Below the pieces are notes generated by a model that was not told where the DNA came from, made no database searches, and saw nothing but the letters and a program-made list of their open reading frames with translations. DNA of 64,000 bases, from the NCBI GenBank assembly GCA_021779835.1, contig JAJXZX010000013.1, positions 35,387-99,386 on the forward strand, given 5' to 3'. Shown here in pieces: positions 37,540-47,126 of the stretch (position 1 is the stretch's first letter; every line of letters begins with the position of its first letter). The position numbers and the translations under genes were made by a program. Source of the DNA: Pseudomonadota bacterium. GTDB taxonomy: Bacteria; Pseudomonadota; Alphaproteobacteria; Rhodobacterales; Rhodobacteraceae.

Positions 37540-37680
37540 TCAGAACGCCTTTGCGGTGCCAATGTAGTCTGCACCGCGCGGATTGAAGCCACTCGGCTGG
37601 GTGCCGTTGGGTGCCGCGGGCGCACCATCGACCCCACAACCTGCAAGCAGCAGAAGCGCGATAAGCAGCGCGGGTTTCAT
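37540..37680 (-). CDS. Short lipoprotein (LptM-like), 46 aa
   Basis: The ATG at 37680 overlaps the argH stop (ATGA). The product has a signal sequence with lipobox ([16 protein letters not shown]), then a short Gly/Pro/Asn-rich polar tail ending DYIGTAKAF. Such mini-lipoproteins beside argH and lysA are usual in proteobacteria and resemble LptM, which helps LptD maturation in E. coli; equivalence is inferred from size and position only. Confidence 0.8.
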   Translation of the reverse strand: MKPALLIALLLLAGCGVDGAPAAPNGTQPSGFNPRGADYIGTAKAF

Positions 37681-39083
37681 CCCAGAATCCCTTTCCAGCG
37701 GCTGACCTGCGCGCGCACCTGATCGGGCGCGGTGCCACCGTAAGAGGTTCGGCTGCGCACCGAATTTTCGACGCCGAGCACGGAATAGACCTCTTGCGTG
37801 ATGCCGGGGTGGCCTTGATGCATCTCTGCCAGCGTCAGATCGGGCAGGTCGCAGCCCTTCTTTTCAGCCAGCGCCACCAATGCCCCGGTGACGTGGTGCG
37901 CGTCGCGAAACGGCAGGTTCAGGCTGCGCACCAGCCAATCGGCAAGGTCGGTCGCGGTCGAGAAGCCCGAGGCGGCAGAGGCAGCCAAAATCTCGCGGTT
38001 GGCGGTCAGATCCTGAACCATGCCGGTCATCGCAGCGAGCGAAAGCATCAGCGTGTCGGCGGCGTCAAACACCTGTTCCTTGTCTTCCTGCATGTCCTTG
38101 GAATAGGTCAGCGGCAGCCCCTTCATCACCGTGAACAGCGCCACCGTCGCGCCAAGGATACGCCCGATCTTGGCGCGCAACAGCTCGGCCGCATCCGGGT
38201 TGCGTTTCTGCGGCATAATCGACGAACCCGTCGAGAAACGATCCGACAGGCGGGCAAAACGGAACTGGGCCGAGGACCAGATCACCAATTCCTCGGCAAA
38301 GCGGCTAAGGTGCATGGCGCAGATCGACGAGGCGGTGAGGAATTCCAGCGCAAAATCGCGGTCGGCCACGGCATCAAGCGAATTGGCAGCGGGCCGGTCA
38401 AAGCCCAAGGCCGCAGCGGTCATGTGGCGGTCGATCGGAAACGACGTGCCCGCGAGGGCCGCAGCCCCCAACGGCGACTCGTTCATCCGCACCCGCGCAT
38501 CGCGGAAACGGCTGGCGTCACGGCCCAGCATCTCGACATAGGCCAGCATGTGATGGCCCCATGTCACCGGCTGCGCGGTTTGCATGTGGGTGAAGCCGGG
38601 CATCACCCAATTGGCACCCGCCTCTGCCTGCCCGAGAAAGGCGCGTTGCAAGGCCTCGATTGCGGTAATCGCCGCGTCGGTCTGGTCACGCACCCACAGG
38701 CGGAAGTCTGTTGCGACCTGATCGTTGCGCGAGCGCGCCGTGTGAAGCCGCCCCGCAGGCTCGCCGATGATTTCCTTCAGCCGCGACTCGACGTTCATGT
38801 GGATGTCTTCCAGAGCCGTCGAAAACGGGAAATTGCCCGCCTCAATCTCTGACAACACCGTGAGAAGGCCTTTCCGGATCGCCTCGGCATCATTAGAAGA
38901 AATGATGCCTTGCTGCGCCAACATCGCCGCGTGGGCGCGCGAGCCTGCAATGTCTTGAGCGTAGAGCCGCTGGTCGAAGCTGATCGAGGCGTTGATCGCC
39001 TCCATGATCGCATCGGGCCCGGCGGCGAAACGTCCGCCCCACATGGAATTGGCGGATTTTGGCGTTGCTTTGGTGTCGGTCAT
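37677..39083 (-). CDS. argH: Argininosuccinate lyase
   Basis: 468 aa. Last step of arginine synthesis, argininosuccinate to arginine and fumarate. [44 protein letters not shown] and the fumarase-family signature [12 protein letters not shown] are present. The ATG is only 23 nt from the divergent tlpA-like start, so promoters must overlap the coding regions. Confidence 0.97.
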   Translation of the reverse strand: MTDTKATPKSANSMWGGRFAAGPDAIMEAINASISFDQRLYAQDIAGSRAHAAMLAQQGIISSNDAEAIRKGLLTVLSEIEAGNFPFSTALEDIHMNVESRLKEIIGEPAGRLHTARSRNDQVATDFRLWVRDQTDAAITAIEALQRAFLGQAEAGANWVMPGFTHMQTAQPVTWGHHMLAYVEMLGRDASRFRDARVRMNESPLGAAALAGTSFPIDRHMTAAALGFDRPAANSLDAVADRDFALEFLTASSICAMHLSRFAEELVIWSSAQFRFARLSDRFSTGSSIMPQKRNPDAAELLRAKIGRILGATVALFTVMKGLPLTYSKDMQEDKEQVFDAADTLMLSLAAMTGMVQDLTANREILAASAASGFSTATDLADWLVRSLNLPFRDAHHVTGALVALAEKKGCDLPDLTLAEMHQGHPGITQEVYSVLGVENSVRSRTSYGGTAPDQVRAQVSRWKGILG

Positions 39084-39106
39084 CGTCTGGCCCTTCTGGA
39101 GGGGAA

Positions 39107-39661
39107 ATGCATCTGTTCCGTTCTGCCGTCCTATACGCGGCCCTTGCCCTTACTGCAAATACTGCGCTGGCAGATACCGCCGCGCTGGAGGCGTTGCGGG
39201 CGGGCGACATGAAAAAGATGGACTTTGAGGCGCCGCCGAAAGCGGTGCCCGACATCCCCTTTACCGATGCAGAGGGAGGGTTGCACCATCTGTCGGAATA
39301 CCAAGGCAAATACGTCGTGCTGAACTTCTGGGCGACGTGGTGTGCGCCGTGCCGGTCAGAGATGGCAACGCTGGATAAGTTGCAGGGCGAGATGGGCAGC
39401 GACCGTTTTGCGGTTTTGCCGATTGCGACGTTGCGCAACACCGTGGCTGGCGTGCAGAAATTCTTTGCCGAGGACGGCGTGAAAAACCTGTCGGTGCATA
39501 TGGACCCTGATGCGGCGCTCGCGCGTCAGATGGGGGTTATGGGCCTGCCGGTTACGGTGATCCTGAACCCACAGGGGCAGGAAATTGCGCGCCTGATCGG
39601 GCAAGCGGATTGGAACAGCGACAGCGCCAAGGCGATCTTTGCCGCGTTATTGAAGGGCTGA
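39107..39661 (+). CDS. TlpA-type thiol:disulfide oxidoreductase
   Basis: 184 aa. Signal peptide or anchor ([20 protein letters not shown]), then a thioredoxin fold with [14 protein letters not shown] (active site WCAPC) and the cis-proline loop [11 protein letters not shown]. TlpA/ResA-like proteins reduce periplasmic thiols, often for cytochrome c or oxidase assembly. Start 39107 follows GGAGGGG. Divergent from argH. Confidence 0.92.
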   Translation: MHLFRSAVLYAALALTANTALADTAALEALRAGDMKKMDFEAPPKAVPDIPFTDAEGGLHHLSEYQGKYVVLNFWATWCAPCRSEMATLDKLQGEMGSDRFAVLPIATLRNTVAGVQKFFAEDGVKNLSVHMDPDAALARQMGVMGLPVTVILNPQGQEIARLIGQADWNSDSAKAIFAALLKG

Positions 39662-39759
39662 AGCGCGGCGGACGTTCGGCTGGATCAAAGGAATCCTTGA
39701 CATATTGACCGTGCGGCGCGGCACTGGTCCCACGTTGTTCCGTATTGGAGGATACGTTT

Positions 39760-40335
39760 TTGGCCCATACACATATTCATCTTCACCCGGCAATCGACCA
39801 CGGCATGGCACGCGGCAACGCAAGCTTCAACGGCGGCACGCTGCAATGCCACTGCGCAATCGATCCGGTGATTGTTCGTGTCGACAGTCAGTGCGCGCAT
39901 AATCACGCCTGTGGCTGCACCAAGTGCTGGAAACCGCATGGCGCGATCTTTTCGGTCGTTGCCGTGGTGCCGCGCGACAAGGTGCATGTCACCTCTAATG
40001 GGCAAAAGCTGAAGGTCGTTGACAATAAGGCCACCATCCAACGTCACGCATGCGAAGGCTGCGGCGTGCATATGTTCGGACGTATCGAAAACACAGGTCA
40101 CGCGTTCTACGGCCTCGACTTCATCCACACGGAGTTGTCACGCGATGCCGGATGGGCCGCGCCAGAGTTCGCGGCTTTCGTGTCCTCGGTGATCGAGTCC
40201 GGCACACCGCCCGATCTGATGCCAATGATCCGCGCGCGTCTGGGCGAGATTGGGTTGCCTGCCTATGACTGTCTGTCGCCTGCTCTGATGGACGTGCTGG
40301 CCACGCATCAGGCAAAGATGAACGGCGTTCTGTAA
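39760..40335 (+). CDS. gfa: S-(hydroxymethyl)glutathione synthase (glutathione-dependent formaldehyde-activating enzyme)
   Basis: 191 aa. GFA/CENP-V zinc fold with the cysteine sets LQCHC, CGCTKCW and [11 protein letters not shown], plus the N-terminal [13 protein letters not shown] of this family. Gfa is reported to speed formation of S-hydroxymethylglutathione from formaldehyde. The TTG at 39760 is taken as start: GGAGGA lies about 9 nt upstream and family homology starts AHTHIH. GSH-dependent formaldehyde dehydrogenase is not adjacent. Confidence 0.88.
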   Translation: MAHTHIHLHPAIDHGMARGNASFNGGTLQCHCAIDPVIVRVDSQCAHNHACGCTKCWKPHGAIFSVVAVVPRDKVHVTSNGQKLKVVDNKATIQRHACEGCGVHMFGRIENTGHAFYGLDFIHTELSRDAGWAAPEFAAFVSSVIESGTPPDLMPMIRARLGEIGLPAYDCLSPALMDVLATHQAKMNGVL

Positions 40336-40435
40336 AACCGGGGCTTGCCGCGCGGACATGGGAGTTGGCCCTATGGGCGGGCTTGGGCACAGGTGCGTGA
40401 GTGCCTGTTTCCGCTGACGTCCGTGCGGTGCCCGC

Positions 40436-40464
40436 TTTACACATTCTTAGTTTTGAATATTTAT
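40436..40464 (+). promoter_or_regulatory. Promoter with ATTC-N8-GAAT operator before the SQR-like gene
   Basis: TTTACA (40436-40441), a 16-17 nt spacer, and an AT-rich -10 (TATTTA, about 40458-40463). The inverted repeat ATTC-TTAGTTTT-GAAT (40443-40458) fills the spacer. That form resembles operators described for SqrR/BigR-type persulfide-sensing repressors (from memory). Rest of 40336-40558 shows no gene. Confidence 0.5.
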
Positions 40465-40558
40465 GCTTCATCCGCTTGCGGGGAAGAATTTGCCTCATAA
40501 GTATTGAGCACCGGCGCGGCCATCACGGTCAGGTCTGCGCGGATGAGAGGGTTCCGCC

Positions 40559-41740
40559 ATGTTTGCAACCGGATCTAAGCAAATCGTCATCGTCGGCGCC
40601 GGATTTGGCGGGCTGGCCGCCGCGCGCCGGTTGCGAAAGCTGATGCCAGCAGCAGAGATAACATTGGTCGCGCCGGTTGATGAATTTCAATACCTTCCCA
40701 GCCTGATCTGGATACCAACTGGGCTTAGGGATGGCGCTGAACTGCGCCTTCGCTTCACCCCTCTGCTGACCAGGTTATGCGTGCGCTATGTCGAAGCGCT
40801 TGCCACCGGGCTCGACCCTGCGGGGCGCAAACTGCACACGACCAAGGGCGATATTGCTTACGACGGGCTGATCATTGCCAGCGGTGGGGCGTGGCTGAAG
40901 AAGCTTCCTGGCGCGATGGGGCTTCACGGGGTTTGCGAAGGGGTCGATGCCGCGCAAGCGGTGCGCGCGCGCCTGCTTGACCTTGCCAAGGCCGGGAAGG
41001 GCCGCATCGCGCTAAGTTTCGCCACCAATCCGCAGGAGCAGGGTGCGATGCGCGGCGGGCCGGTGTTTGAGATGTTGTTCGGTCTGGATACTTGGCTGCG
41101 CCGGGAAAAGCTGCGTGAGCGGTTTGAGTTGACGTTCTTTCACGCCTCCAACGCGCCGGGTCAGCGTTTGGGCGAGCAGGCGGTGGAGGTGCTGCTTGGT
41201 CGCATGGCGCAAAAAGGCATCCGCACTGTTCTTGGCAAGAAGCCCGTGGGTTTCGAGGATCAAGACGTACTGCTCGACAGTGGTGAGCGGATCGAAAGCG
41301 ATCTGACGCTGCTTGTTCCGGGGATGCGCGGGCAGGACTGGTTTGCCAATACCGGGCTGGAACTGTCACCCGGCGGCTTTGTCAAAGCCGATGATATGTG
41401 CCGAACCTCTGCCGAAGGCGCCTATGTTGTCGGCGATGCGGGCAGCTTTCCGGGGCCGGACTGGCTGCCGAAGCAGGCGCATATGGCGGATTTGCAAGCC
41501 GTCGCGGCGGCGCAGAACCTTGCCGATGCGCTGCAAGGCCGGACGCCCCACCACAAGCCACGCGTCGAGTTGGTCTGCATCGTGGATTCGCTTGATGCCG
41601 GCGTGCTGGTCTGGCGGACGCCCAAGCGGAGCTTCCTGTTCGCGTCACGCTTGCTGCATCCGGCAAAGCGCCTGTTCGAATGGTATTACCTGCGCGACCT
41701 GCGTTCGGCTGCGGCGAAGTTCCCCGCAGCCGGGGCTTGA
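40559..41740 (+). CDS. FAD-dependent oxidoreductase, sulfide:quinone oxidoreductase-like
   Basis: 393 aa. Rossmann FAD motif QIVIVGAGFGGLAAARRL, second motif and GAYVVGDAGSFPG for the FAD ribityl site, and a C-terminal amphipathic part (HPAKRLFEWYYLRDLRS). Overall pattern is that of SQR. Of the three redox cysteines of classical SQR, equivalents of the first (GVCEGV) and the last (LVCIVDSLDAG) seem present, while the middle one (usually in an FKCAG-type segment) is replaced (QEQGAMRGGP). So a divergent SQR or related quinone-reducing flavoprotein is the best call. An operator-like repeat upstream supports sulfide control. Confidence 0.72.
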   Translation: MFATGSKQIVIVGAGFGGLAAARRLRKLMPAAEITLVAPVDEFQYLPSLIWIPTGLRDGAELRLRFTPLLTRLCVRYVEALATGLDPAGRKLHTTKGDIAYDGLIIASGGAWLKKLPGAMGLHGVCEGVDAAQAVRARLLDLAKAGKGRIALSFATNPQEQGAMRGGPVFEMLFGLDTWLRREKLRERFELTFFHASNAPGQRLGEQAVEVLLGRMAQKGIRTVLGKKPVGFEDQDVLLDSGERIESDLTLLVPGMRGQDWFANTGLELSPGGFVKADDMCRTSAEGAYVVGDAGSFPGPDWLPKQAHMADLQAVAAAQNLADALQGRTPHHKPRVELVCIVDSLDAGVLVWRTPKRSFLFASRLLHPAKRLFEWYYLRDLRSAAAKFPAAGA

Positions 41741-41751
41741 TGCAAAATCGG

Positions 41752-42369
41752 TCAGGGTTTGCGTGCAATCAACCCGATGACAGCGGATAGACCCGAGTGC
41801 CCGTCACCTTCGGACATCTCGACATCTTCCTCAACCAACCGCTCGATCTGCCAGTCACCAAACGCCGTGCGCAACATCGCTTCGGTATAAAGGTTCTCGG
41901 CCACCCGCGGACCGCCCGTGCCATACTCCAACTGGCGCGGCGTGTAGCCCTGCACGATCACGCGACCGCCGGGTTTCAGCGTTCGCCGCATACCCGCCCA
42001 TTTCTGCGCCCGATCGGCAGGGTTGGAAAACTGCGTGAAAACCTCCACCACGGCATCGAAGCTCGCCTCCGGGTAGGTCCAACGGTGGACGTCGGCCTCG
42101 ACGATTTCCATCGTAACGCCGCGCTTTTGTGCAAGACGCCGCGCCTTGGCCTGAGCGGCAGGCGAAAAATCGAGCGACGTCACATCCAGCCCGCGCGCCG
42201 CCAACCAAACGCCATTGCGCCCCTCACCGTCGGCCACGGCAAGGACACGGCCCTGCTTTGGTAGAAAATCTGCGGACGCAACCAGGAAATGATTCGGGGC
42301 CTCGCCAAAGACATAGTCCTCGGTCTGGCCGAAGCGCGTCTGCCACCGGTCGAAGTCAGGAGTGTTCAT
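41752..42369 (-). CDS. Class I SAM-dependent methyltransferase
   Basis: 205 aa. VLAVADGEGRNGVWLAARGL (motif I), SLDFSPAAQAKARRLA, DAVVEVFTQFS and LKPGGRVIVQGYTPRQL. The motif I form with EGRNG and the overall shape are those of TehB-like methyltransferases. Substrate unknown. Convergent with the SQR-like gene, 11 nt away. Confidence 0.87.
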   Translation of the reverse strand: MNTPDFDRWQTRFGQTEDYVFGEAPNHFLVASADFLPKQGRVLAVADGEGRNGVWLAARGLDVTSLDFSPAAQAKARRLAQKRGVTMEIVEADVHRWTYPEASFDAVVEVFTQFSNPADRAQKWAGMRRTLKPGGRVIVQGYTPRQLEYGTGGPRVAENLYTEAMLRTAFGDWQIERLVEEDVEMSEGDGHSGLSAVIGLIARKP

Positions 42370-42436
42370 CGCAAATCTCCATCAATGCACATTTGTATTT
42401 TGGACTAACGACGCGCCTTCGGTAAAGTCCACCCGC

Positions 42437-43003
42437 TCAAAGCACAGCCACGCGATCGTGTGCGGGGCAGGTCACCATATGGTCGTTGACCATACCCACC
42501 GCCTCCATGAAAGCGTAGACGATCGTGGGTCCGCAAAACTTGAAACCGGCGGCTTTCAGATCGCGCGAGATGCGGCGCGACAGGTCGGTTTCGGTCGGAA
42601 CCTCAGCGCGATGACTAAAACGGTTCTGGATCGGCGCGCCGCCAACGCGGTCCCAAAGGAAACGGTCAAAGCCGCCCTGCGCTTCGATTTTCTGCCAGGC
42701 GCGGGCATTGGTGATCGTGGCCTCGATCTTGCCGCGATGCCGAACGATCCCCGGATCGGCAAGGCAGCGCGCAACGTCCGCCTCGCCCCATTGGGCAAGG
42801 TGGTTCGGGTCAAATCCGGCGAAAGCGGCGCGGAACGCCGGGCGTTTGCGAAGAATCGTGATCCAGGAAAGCCCGGCCTGAAACCCGTCGACCACGAGCT
42901 TTTCATAGAGCGCGCGGCTGTCGCGCTCCGGCACGCCCCATTCCTCGTCATGATAGGCGACATACAGAGGATCCTGCCCGCACCATTCGCAACGTTGGGC
43001 CAT
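42437..43003 (-). CDS. tag: DNA-3-methyladenine glycosylase I
   Basis: 188 aa. MAQRCEWCGQDPLYVAYHD, EWGVPERDSRALYEKL, GLSWITILRKRPAFR and the C-terminal CGPTIVYAFMEAVGMVNDH. The zinc ligands (two N-terminal Cys, C-terminal His and Cys) are visible. It excises 3-methyladenine from alkylated DNA. ATG 43003 is preferred to 43012 since AGGAG is 9-10 nt before it. Confidence 0.95.
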   Translation of the reverse strand: MAQRCEWCGQDPLYVAYHDEEWGVPERDSRALYEKLVVDGFQAGLSWITILRKRPAFRAAFAGFDPNHLAQWGEADVARCLADPGIVRHRGKIEATITNARAWQKIEAQGGFDRFLWDRVGGAPIQNRFSHRAEVPTETDLSRRISRDLKAAGFKFCGPTIVYAFMEAVGMVNDHMVTCPAHDRVAVL

Positions 43004-43119
43004 GTTTTTCATCTCCTGCCGCAGCTACACATTTTCGGACAATTAGAACAAAATGAGAATTTTCACTAGTTATTTACGGCTCTGCCGCAAATCTAGCCCT
43101 GTTGAAACGGGAGGCACAC

Positions 43120-43953
43120 ATGATCGACGGTAGGGGAATGCAACTGCCAGAAAGCGGCAACGATAGCCCGTTGTCGTTCGCCCTAGTGGAACGGGACCGC
43201 GATACAATCGCCCTCGTCAAGCGCGCGTTGGAGCGGCGCACCGTGCTGTTGGCCTATCAGCCCATCGTACAAGCCAGTAATCCGAACCGGGTGGCCTTCT
43301 ACGAGGGGCTGATCCGCATCATGGACGACACTGGGCGCATTCTTCCTGCGCGCGACTTTATCGGTGCCGTCGAAGGGAGCGAAACCGGGCGGATTATCGA
43401 CTGCCTCGCGCTCGAAATGGGGCTGGAGGCCTTGGCGGAAACGCCCTCGCTTCGGTTAGCGATCAACATGTCGGCGCGTTCCATCGGCTACCCGCGCTGG
43501 AACCGGACGCTGGCGCGAGGCCTGGAGATGGACAGGACGGTGGCAGAGCGTCTGATCCTCGAGATCACCGAATCTTCGGCTATGATTATGCCAGAGATCG
43601 TTTCGGTCTTCATGTCAGACCTGCAACGACGCGGGATAAGCTTTGGCCTTGATGATTTCGGCGCCGGGTATACCGCAATCCGATATTTCAAGGATTTCTA
43701 CTTTGACATTCTCAAAATCGACGGTCAGTTCATCCGGGGAATCCACAAGGATGCCGACAATCAGGTCATAACGCAGGCAATGATCTCTATCGCCCGCCAG
43801 TTTGATATGTTTTCGGTGGCTGAATTCGTCGAGGACCCGAAGGACGCGGAGTTTTTGGCGCGCATTGGCATTGATTGCATGCAGGGCTACCTGTTCGGCG
43901 CACCGACCACCATGCCGCCATGGAAGCAAGCCCTACATGCGAAGATTGCATAG
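43120..43953 (+). CDS. EAL-domain protein (cyclic-di-GMP phosphodiesterase-like)
   Basis: 277 aa, a single EAL domain with a short N-terminal tail and no GGDEF, receiver or membrane part. The signature motif is YEGLIRI (EGL for EAL). Other catalytic motifs are kept: INMSARSIG, LEITESSA, LDDFGAGYTAIRYFKD, ILKIDGQFIRGI, VAEFVEDPKDAEFL and MQGYLFGAP. The metal-binding Glu, Asn and Asp residues therefore seem present, and activity is plausible. GGGAGG precedes ATG 43120. Confidence 0.88.
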   Translation: MIDGRGMQLPESGNDSPLSFALVERDRDTIALVKRALERRTVLLAYQPIVQASNPNRVAFYEGLIRIMDDTGRILPARDFIGAVEGSETGRIIDCLALEMGLEALAETPSLRLAINMSARSIGYPRWNRTLARGLEMDRTVAERLILEITESSAMIMPEIVSVFMSDLQRRGISFGLDDFGAGYTAIRYFKDFYFDILKIDGQFIRGIHKDADNQVITQAMISIARQFDMFSVAEFVEDPKDAEFLARIGIDCMQGYLFGAPTTMPPWKQALHAKIA

Positions 43954-44107
43954 GGACGACCCTACCAATGTGTCCAAAACGTGGCACTGCGGCGATCGAA
44001 ACCATTGCGCTTGACGGCCTGACCTCATAGACCATGCTGCATAGCAGCGCGGGGACGCCCTGATCGGCCCCCGCCCTTGACTGTGACAAGGGAGAGGACC
44101 CCACACC

Positions 44108-45283
44108 ATGACCAACGTCGTAATTGTTTCGGCTGCCCGTACAGCCGTCGGCAGCTTCAATGGCGCGTTCGCTAATACGCCGGCGCATGAACTTGGCGCT
44201 GCGGTTCTGACTGAGGTCGTCGCGCGGGCTGGCATCGAAAAAGCCGAAGTCTCGGAAACCATCCTCGGCCAGGTGTTGACTGCGGGTCAGGGCCAAAACC
44301 CGGCGCGTCAGGCGCATATCAACGCGGGCCTTCCGATTGAAAGCTCGGCATGGTCAATCAACCAGGTTTGCGGCTCGGGTCTGCGCGCCGTTGCGTTGGC
44401 CGCTCAGCATATCCAACTCGGCGATGCCGCCATCGTCGCGGCGGGCGGGCAAGAAAGCATGTCGTTGTCGCCCCACGTCGCGCATCTGCGCGCGGGAACC
44501 AAGATGGGCGACATGAAGTTCATCGACTCGATGATCCGCGATGGGCTTTGGGATGCTTTCAACGGCTACCACATGGGCCAGACCGCCGAAAACGTCGCGC
44601 AACAGTGGCAGATCAGCCGCGAGATGCAGGACGCCTTCGCTGTCGCCAGCCAAAACAAGGCCGAAGCGGCGCAGAAGGCCGGCAAGTTCAAGGACGAAAT
44701 CGCCGCGTTCACCATCAAGACTCGCAAGGGCGACGTCATCGTGGACGCCGACGAATACATTCGGCACGGTTCGACGCTCGACGCGATGACCAAATTGCGC
44801 CCGGCTTTCACCAAAGACGGCACGGTTACGGCTGGCAACGCCAGCGGCCTGAATGACGGCGCCGCTGCGGTTCTTATGATGAGCGCGGCCGAGGCAGAGC
44901 GGCGCGGGTTGAAGCCGCTTGCGCGCATCGCGTCCTATGCCACCGCAGGCGTGGACCCGTCGATTATGGGCGTCGGCCCGATTGCGGCCAGCAGAAAGGC
45001 TCTGGCCAAGGCCGGCTGGAAAGCGGAAGACCTTGACCTGATCGAGGCGAACGAAGCCTTTGCGGCGCAGGCTTGTGCCGTGAACAAAGATATGGGCTGG
45101 GACACGTCGAAGGTCAACGTGAACGGCGGGGCCATCGCGATCGGCCACCCGATCGGGGCCTCGGGCGCACGTATCCTCAACACCCTTCTGTTCGAGATGG
45201 CCCGTCGCGACGCCAAAAAAGGCCTCGCCACGCTGTGCATCGGCGGCGGCATGGGCGTCGCTGTCTGCTTCGCCCGGGATTGA
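44108..45283 (+). CDS. phaA: Acetyl-CoA C-acetyltransferase (beta-ketothiolase)
   Basis: 391 aa. Condenses two acetyl-CoA to acetoacetyl-CoA. Nucleophile Cys in [14 protein letters not shown] (near 89), [11 protein letters not shown], and the C-terminal [19 protein letters not shown] and [12 protein letters not shown] with the His and second Cys. It precedes an acetoacetyl-CoA reductase, but a strong hairpin stands between them. GGGAGAGG lies before the ATG. Confidence 0.95.
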   Translation: MTNVVIVSAARTAVGSFNGAFANTPAHELGAAVLTEVVARAGIEKAEVSETILGQVLTAGQGQNPARQAHINAGLPIESSAWSINQVCGSGLRAVALAAQHIQLGDAAIVAAGGQESMSLSPHVAHLRAGTKMGDMKFIDSMIRDGLWDAFNGYHMGQTAENVAQQWQISREMQDAFAVASQNKAEAAQKAGKFKDEIAAFTIKTRKGDVIVDADEYIRHGSTLDAMTKLRPAFTKDGTVTAGNASGLNDGAAAVLMMSAAEAERRGLKPLARIASYATAGVDPSIMGVGPIAASRKALAKAGWKAEDLDLIEANEAFAAQACAVNKDMGWDTSKVNVNGGAIAIGHPIGASGARILNTLLFEMARRDAKKGLATLCIGGGMGVAVCFARD

Positions 45284-45303
45284 TTTTTCTGCACCTGCAT
45301 TAT

Positions 45304-45338
45304 GGGCGCGCAATAATATTGCGCGCCCGCTTTCTTTT
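45304..45338 (+). terminator. Terminator between phaA and phaB
   Basis: GGGCGCGCAAT, loop AAT, ATTGCGCGCCC, followed by GCTTTCTTTT. The 11-bp perfect stem begins 20 nt after the phaA stop. Confidence 0.75.
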
Positions 45339-45380
45339 CGGTAACACCGTTTCAAGACCCAAAGACAAAACGGAGGAATC

Positions 45381-46106
45381 ATGTCCAGAGTCGCACTCGT
45401 CACCGGGGGATCGCGCGGTATAGGCGCAGCCATCTCGATCGCTTTGAAGAACGCCGGCTACCGCGTGGCCGCAAACTATGCCGGAAATGACGAGGCCGCT
45501 GCCAAGTTCACCGCCGAAACCGGAATCCCGACCTACAAGTGGTCGGTCGCCGACTACGAGGCCTGCGCCGCCGGAATCGCAAAGGTTGCCGCTGACCTTG
45601 GCCCGATCGACGTGCTTGTAAACAACGCGGGCATTACCCGCGATGGCATGTTCCACAAGATGACGCCCGGCCAGTGGAAGGAGGTGATCGACACCAACCT
45701 TTCCGGCCTGTTCAACATGACGCATCCCGTCTGGACCGGGATGCGAGACCGCAAGTTCGGGCGCGTGATCAACATCTCGTCGATCAACGGGCAAAAGGGG
45801 CAAGCGGGCCAAGCGAACTACTCCGCAGCCAAAGCTGGCGACCTTGGCTTCACCAAGGCCCTTGCGCAAGAAGGCGCACGCGCCGGAATCACCGTCAATG
45901 CGATTTGCCCCGGCTACATTGGCACCGAAATGGTACGGGCAATTGATGAAAAAGTGCTCAACGAGCGCATCATTCCGCAAATCCCGGTTGGCCGCTTGGG
46001 CGAGCCGGAAGAAATTGCTCGCTGCGTGGTCTTCCTTGCTGACGACAACGCTGGTTTCATCACGGGTGCAACGATCACGGCGAACGGTGGTCAGTATTTC
46101 GTTTGA
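45381..46106 (+). CDS. phaB: Acetoacetyl-CoA reductase
   Basis: 241 aa short-chain dehydrogenase. NADPH motif VTGGSRGIGAAISIAL, VNNAGITRDGMFHKM, catalytic Ser-Tyr-Lys in INISSINGQKGQAGQANYSAAKAG, and GYIGTEMVRAI. It reduces acetoacetyl-CoA to (R)-3-hydroxybutyryl-CoA for polyhydroxyalkanoate or the ethylmalonyl-CoA pathway. The PHA synthase gene is not in the window. Confidence 0.95.
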   Translation: MSRVALVTGGSRGIGAAISIALKNAGYRVAANYAGNDEAAAKFTAETGIPTYKWSVADYEACAAGIAKVAADLGPIDVLVNNAGITRDGMFHKMTPGQWKEVIDTNLSGLFNMTHPVWTGMRDRKFGRVINISSINGQKGQAGQANYSAAKAGDLGFTKALAQEGARAGITVNAICPGYIGTEMVRAIDEKVLNERIIPQIPVGRLGEPEEIARCVVFLADDNAGFITGATITANGGQYFV

Positions 46107-46130
46107 CGGGAGCTACCGGACAAACCCCTT

Positions 46131-46154
46131 ACGGCCAGCCTTAGAATTGGCCGT
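46131..46154 (+). terminator. Weak terminator-like hairpin after phaB
   Basis: ACGGCCA, 10-nt loop, TGGCCGT followed by CTTGGCTT. Confidence 0.35.
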
Positions 46155-46214
46155 CTTGGCTTGCCGGCAAAAGACCAAATATTTTCGCGACCCCGGTTCG
46201 TTCAAGGACGTCAA

Positions 46215-47126
46215 ATGACACGTAGAACTGCGACCCTAACCGGCTTCATCGCCGTGATCCTGTGGTCGCTGCTTGCACTTTTTACGGTCGGCTCGGCCCC
46301 GGTGCCGCCATTGCAACTCAACGCGATCTGTTTTGCGATCGGCGGAAGCATTGGTTTGGGCTGGACCATCAGCCGAGGAAGGCTGCACCTGCTGGGGGAC
46401 GTTGATTGGCGAGTTTATGCCTTTGGCACCGCAGGGCTTTTTGGCTATCACTCCCTGTATTTTTCCGCATTACGCATGGCCCCGGCCGCCGAGGCTGGGC
46501 TTATCGCCTACCTTTGGCCGCTGCTTATCGTTCTGTTTTCCGGTCTCCTGCCTGGCGAGAGATTGGGGCGCGGACACATCCTTGGTGCAACAATAGCGTT
46601 TGGAGGCGCCGCGCTCATAGTGCTTCGCAGCGGTGCAAATTTCGACGGCTCCGCCTTACCGGGCTATGGTTTGGCGTTCCTTTGCGCACTGACGTGGGCG
46701 ACCTATTCTGTTCTGTCGCGCAAACTGGGCAGCGTGCCCACAGACAGCGTCGCAATCTTTTGCCTTGCGACAGCCGCCCTTTCCACCATTACACACATCG
46801 CATTTGAGCCGACAGCATGGCCAGTGTCGATGCTCGGGTGGCTGTCTTGCATCGCTCTCGGCGTCGGGCCGGTCGGCATCGCGTTTTACGTTTGGGACAT
46901 CGGTGTTAAGGGGGGCGACATCCAAGTCCTAGGCGTCGCGTCTTATGCGGCGCCGTTGCTCTCAACACTTGCGCTGATAATTGCTGGCATCACATCAATG
47001 GCGCCGACGATCATCGTCGCAGCCGTGCTGATCGCGTCCGGTGCGGGGGTGGCCGCAGTCGCAAGCGCGCGCCTGCCCGCGCCACCCCTCAATAACGACC
47101 CGATCAGGCCTGCGTCAGGCGCGTAA
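46215..47126 (+). CDS. EamA/DMT-family transporter (YddG-like)
   Basis: 303 aa with ten hydrophobic helices in two EamA repeats (for example LTGFIAVILWSLLALFTVG, AGLIAYLWPLLIVLFSGLL and GPVGIAFYVWDIGVKGG). The AEAGLIAYLWPLLIV and YVWDIGVKGGDIQVLG motifs match YddG-type exporters of aromatic amino acids. Direction and substrate are inferred from family. AAGGACGTCAA precedes ATG 46215. Its 3' end overlaps the DUF465 gene on the other strand. Confidence 0.85.
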   Translation: MTRRTATLTGFIAVILWSLLALFTVGSAPVPPLQLNAICFAIGGSIGLGWTISRGRLHLLGDVDWRVYAFGTAGLFGYHSLYFSALRMAPAAEAGLIAYLWPLLIVLFSGLLPGERLGRGHILGATIAFGGAALIVLRSGANFDGSALPGYGLAFLCALTWATYSVLSRKLGSVPTDSVAIFCLATAALSTITHIAFEPTAWPVSMLGWLSCIALGVGPVGIAFYVWDIGVKGGDIQVLGVASYAAPLLSTLALIIAGITSMAPTIIVAAVLIASGAGVAAVASARLPAPPLNNDPIRPASGA

